Below are positions 63,314 to 64,000 of a DNA stretch of 64,000 nucleotides, piece after piece. The translations under genes were made by a program, and so were the position numbers. The notes under the pieces are model-generated. The model was not told where the DNA came from and ran no database searches. It saw only the letters and a program-made list of their open reading frames with translations. Within the stretch, counting starts at the first letter, position 1. Every line of letters starts with the position of its first letter. The DNA comes from Polaromonas sp. (GTDB taxonomy: Bacteria > Pseudomonadota > Gammaproteobacteria > Burkholderiales > Burkholderiaceae_C): NCBI RefSeq assembly GCF_010365105.1, contig NZ_JAAFGZ010000004.1:62001-126000 (forward strand), given 5' to 3'.

Positions 63314-64000
63314 ATGACTTACTGTGTCGCCATCAAACTCAATGCCGGACTGGTTTTCCTGTCCGATTCCCGGACCAATGCGGGCCTGGACCACATCAGC
63401 ACCTTTCGCAAGATGATCGTCTATGAAAAGCCCGGCGACCGCTTCATGGTGCTGCTGACCGCCGGCAACCTGTCCATCTCGCAGTCGGTGCGCGAGATAT
63501 TGCAGACCGAGGAAATACGCGACCCCGCAGGCGGCGAGCCGATCACCATCTGGAACGCCAGGAGCATGTTCGACGCCGCCCGCGTGCTCGGCTCGGCCAT
63601 CCGCCGCGTCTATGACCATGACGCCCGGGCGCTGAGGAACGACGATGTCGGCTTCAACGTGTCACTGGTCTTCGGCGGCCAGATCAAGGGCGAAGGAATG
63701 CGCCTGTTCCAGGTGTATTCGCCCGGCAACTTCATCGAGGCCACCGAAGAAACGCCCTATTTCCAGGTTGGCGAATCGAAGTACGGCAAGCCGGTGCTCG
63801 ACCGGGTCATCCGGCCCGAAACCCCGCTGGACGAGGCCGCCAAATGCGCGCTGGTGTCGATGGACTCGACCATGAAGTCCAACCTGTCGGTCGGCCTGCC
63901 GCTGGACCTGGTGGTGTATGAAGCAGACAGCCTGAAAAGCGACAAGATCGTCTGCATCGACCAGGACAACCCCTACTACCAGATGATGCACAACAGCTGG
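63314..64000 (+). CDS. Anbu-type proteasome-like hydrolase (3' end cut by window edge)
   Basis: The frame is open to the window edge (229 codons). The protein begins MTYCVAIKLNAGLVFLSDSRTNAG, so removal of Met would expose Thr as the N-terminal nucleophile, as in proteasome beta subunits. It resembles Anbu (ancestral beta-subunit), a ring or helical self-assembling Ntn hydrolase, later containing SLVFGGQIKGEGMRLFQVYSPGNF. An ATG at 63287 is in frame but would leave no free Thr. It follows mutS by about 40 bases. Confidence 0.88.
   Translation, partial: MTYCVAIKLNAGLVFLSDSRTNAGLDHISTFRKMIVYEKPGDRFMVLLTAGNLSISQSVREILQTEEIRDPAGGEPITIWNARSMFDAARVLGSAIRRVYDHDARALRNDDVGFNVSLVFGGQIKGEGMRLFQVYSPGNFIEATEETPYFQVGESKYGKPVLDRVIRPETPLDEAAKCALVSMDSTMKSNLSVGLPLDLVVYEADSLKSDKIVCIDQDNPYYQMMHNSW

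Overview
The window is a continuous piece of a GC-rich betaproteobacterial chromosome, most probably Comamonadaceae and close to Polaromonas, Rhodoferax or Acidovorax. The evidence is the 14-gene nuo operon following tpiA, secG and a tRNA-Leu, the DUF2818, Nudix and DUF1178 tail behind nuoN, and several short interspersed repeats that I associate with that family. The genus is inferred from gene order and recall, not from a database search. No phage, insertion sequence transposase, integrase or CRISPR array is visible.

Layout. (1) 1-4.9 kb: a truncated marR-type regulator divergent from an MsbA-like ABC exporter, a lone cheV and a glutamate dehydrogenase. (2) 4.99-26.3 kb, all minus strand. 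In transcription order this is rpsO, pnp, quinone oxidoreductase, tpiA, secG, tRNA-Leu(GAG), nuoABCDEFGHIJKLMN, a DUF2818 membrane protein, a Nudix hydrolase and a DUF1178 protein. (3) 26.4-30.0 kb, minus: an aminotransferase, an orphan branched-chain-type binding protein and tsaD. (4) 30.1-36.24 kb, minus: a six-gene operon, luxE-like, luxC-like, thiZ, thiX, thiY and a short-chain dehydrogenase, preceded by a TPP riboswitch. (5) 36.4-49.6 kb, mostly plus: nasT (ANTAR antiterminator), the nitrate ABC transporter nrtABC, nirB, nirD, nasA, ybiB and cobA. Both nitrogen operons have a sigma-54 promoter followed by a two-hairpin leader and an intrinsic terminator. A CBS-domain gene lies between them on the minus strand. 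(6) 49.8-64 kb: housekeeping genes (yhiN, rpsU, yqeY, pmbA, darP, mog, a small Ala-rich exported protein, cysE, trmJ, suhB, a FUSC-family protein, mutS) and a truncated Anbu-type proteasome-like hydrolase.

The most interesting system is region 4. LuxE and LuxC together form an ATP- and NADPH-dependent carboxylic acid reductase in luminous bacteria. Here both carry the expected acyl-accepting cysteines, but they sit with a ThiXYZ-type importer and a reductase under thiamin-pyrophosphate control, with no luxAB. The simplest reading is an uptake-and-reduction route that turns an oxidised carboxylate form of a thiamin moiety (pyrimidine, thiazole or thiamin itself) back into the alcohol. The gene order and riboswitch are read from the sequence; the substrate is inference.

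The nitrogen region is a second coherent system. Nitrate is imported by NrtABC, reduced by NasA to nitrite and by NirBD to ammonium, and GdhA elsewhere in the window could assimilate the ammonium. CobA supplies a siroheme precursor and Mog contributes to the molybdenum cofactor. NasT probably antiterminates both leaders, but no NasS sensor gene lies next to it. Several coding sequences here (nrtB, nasA, ybiB and others) carry in-frame copies of interspersed repeats.
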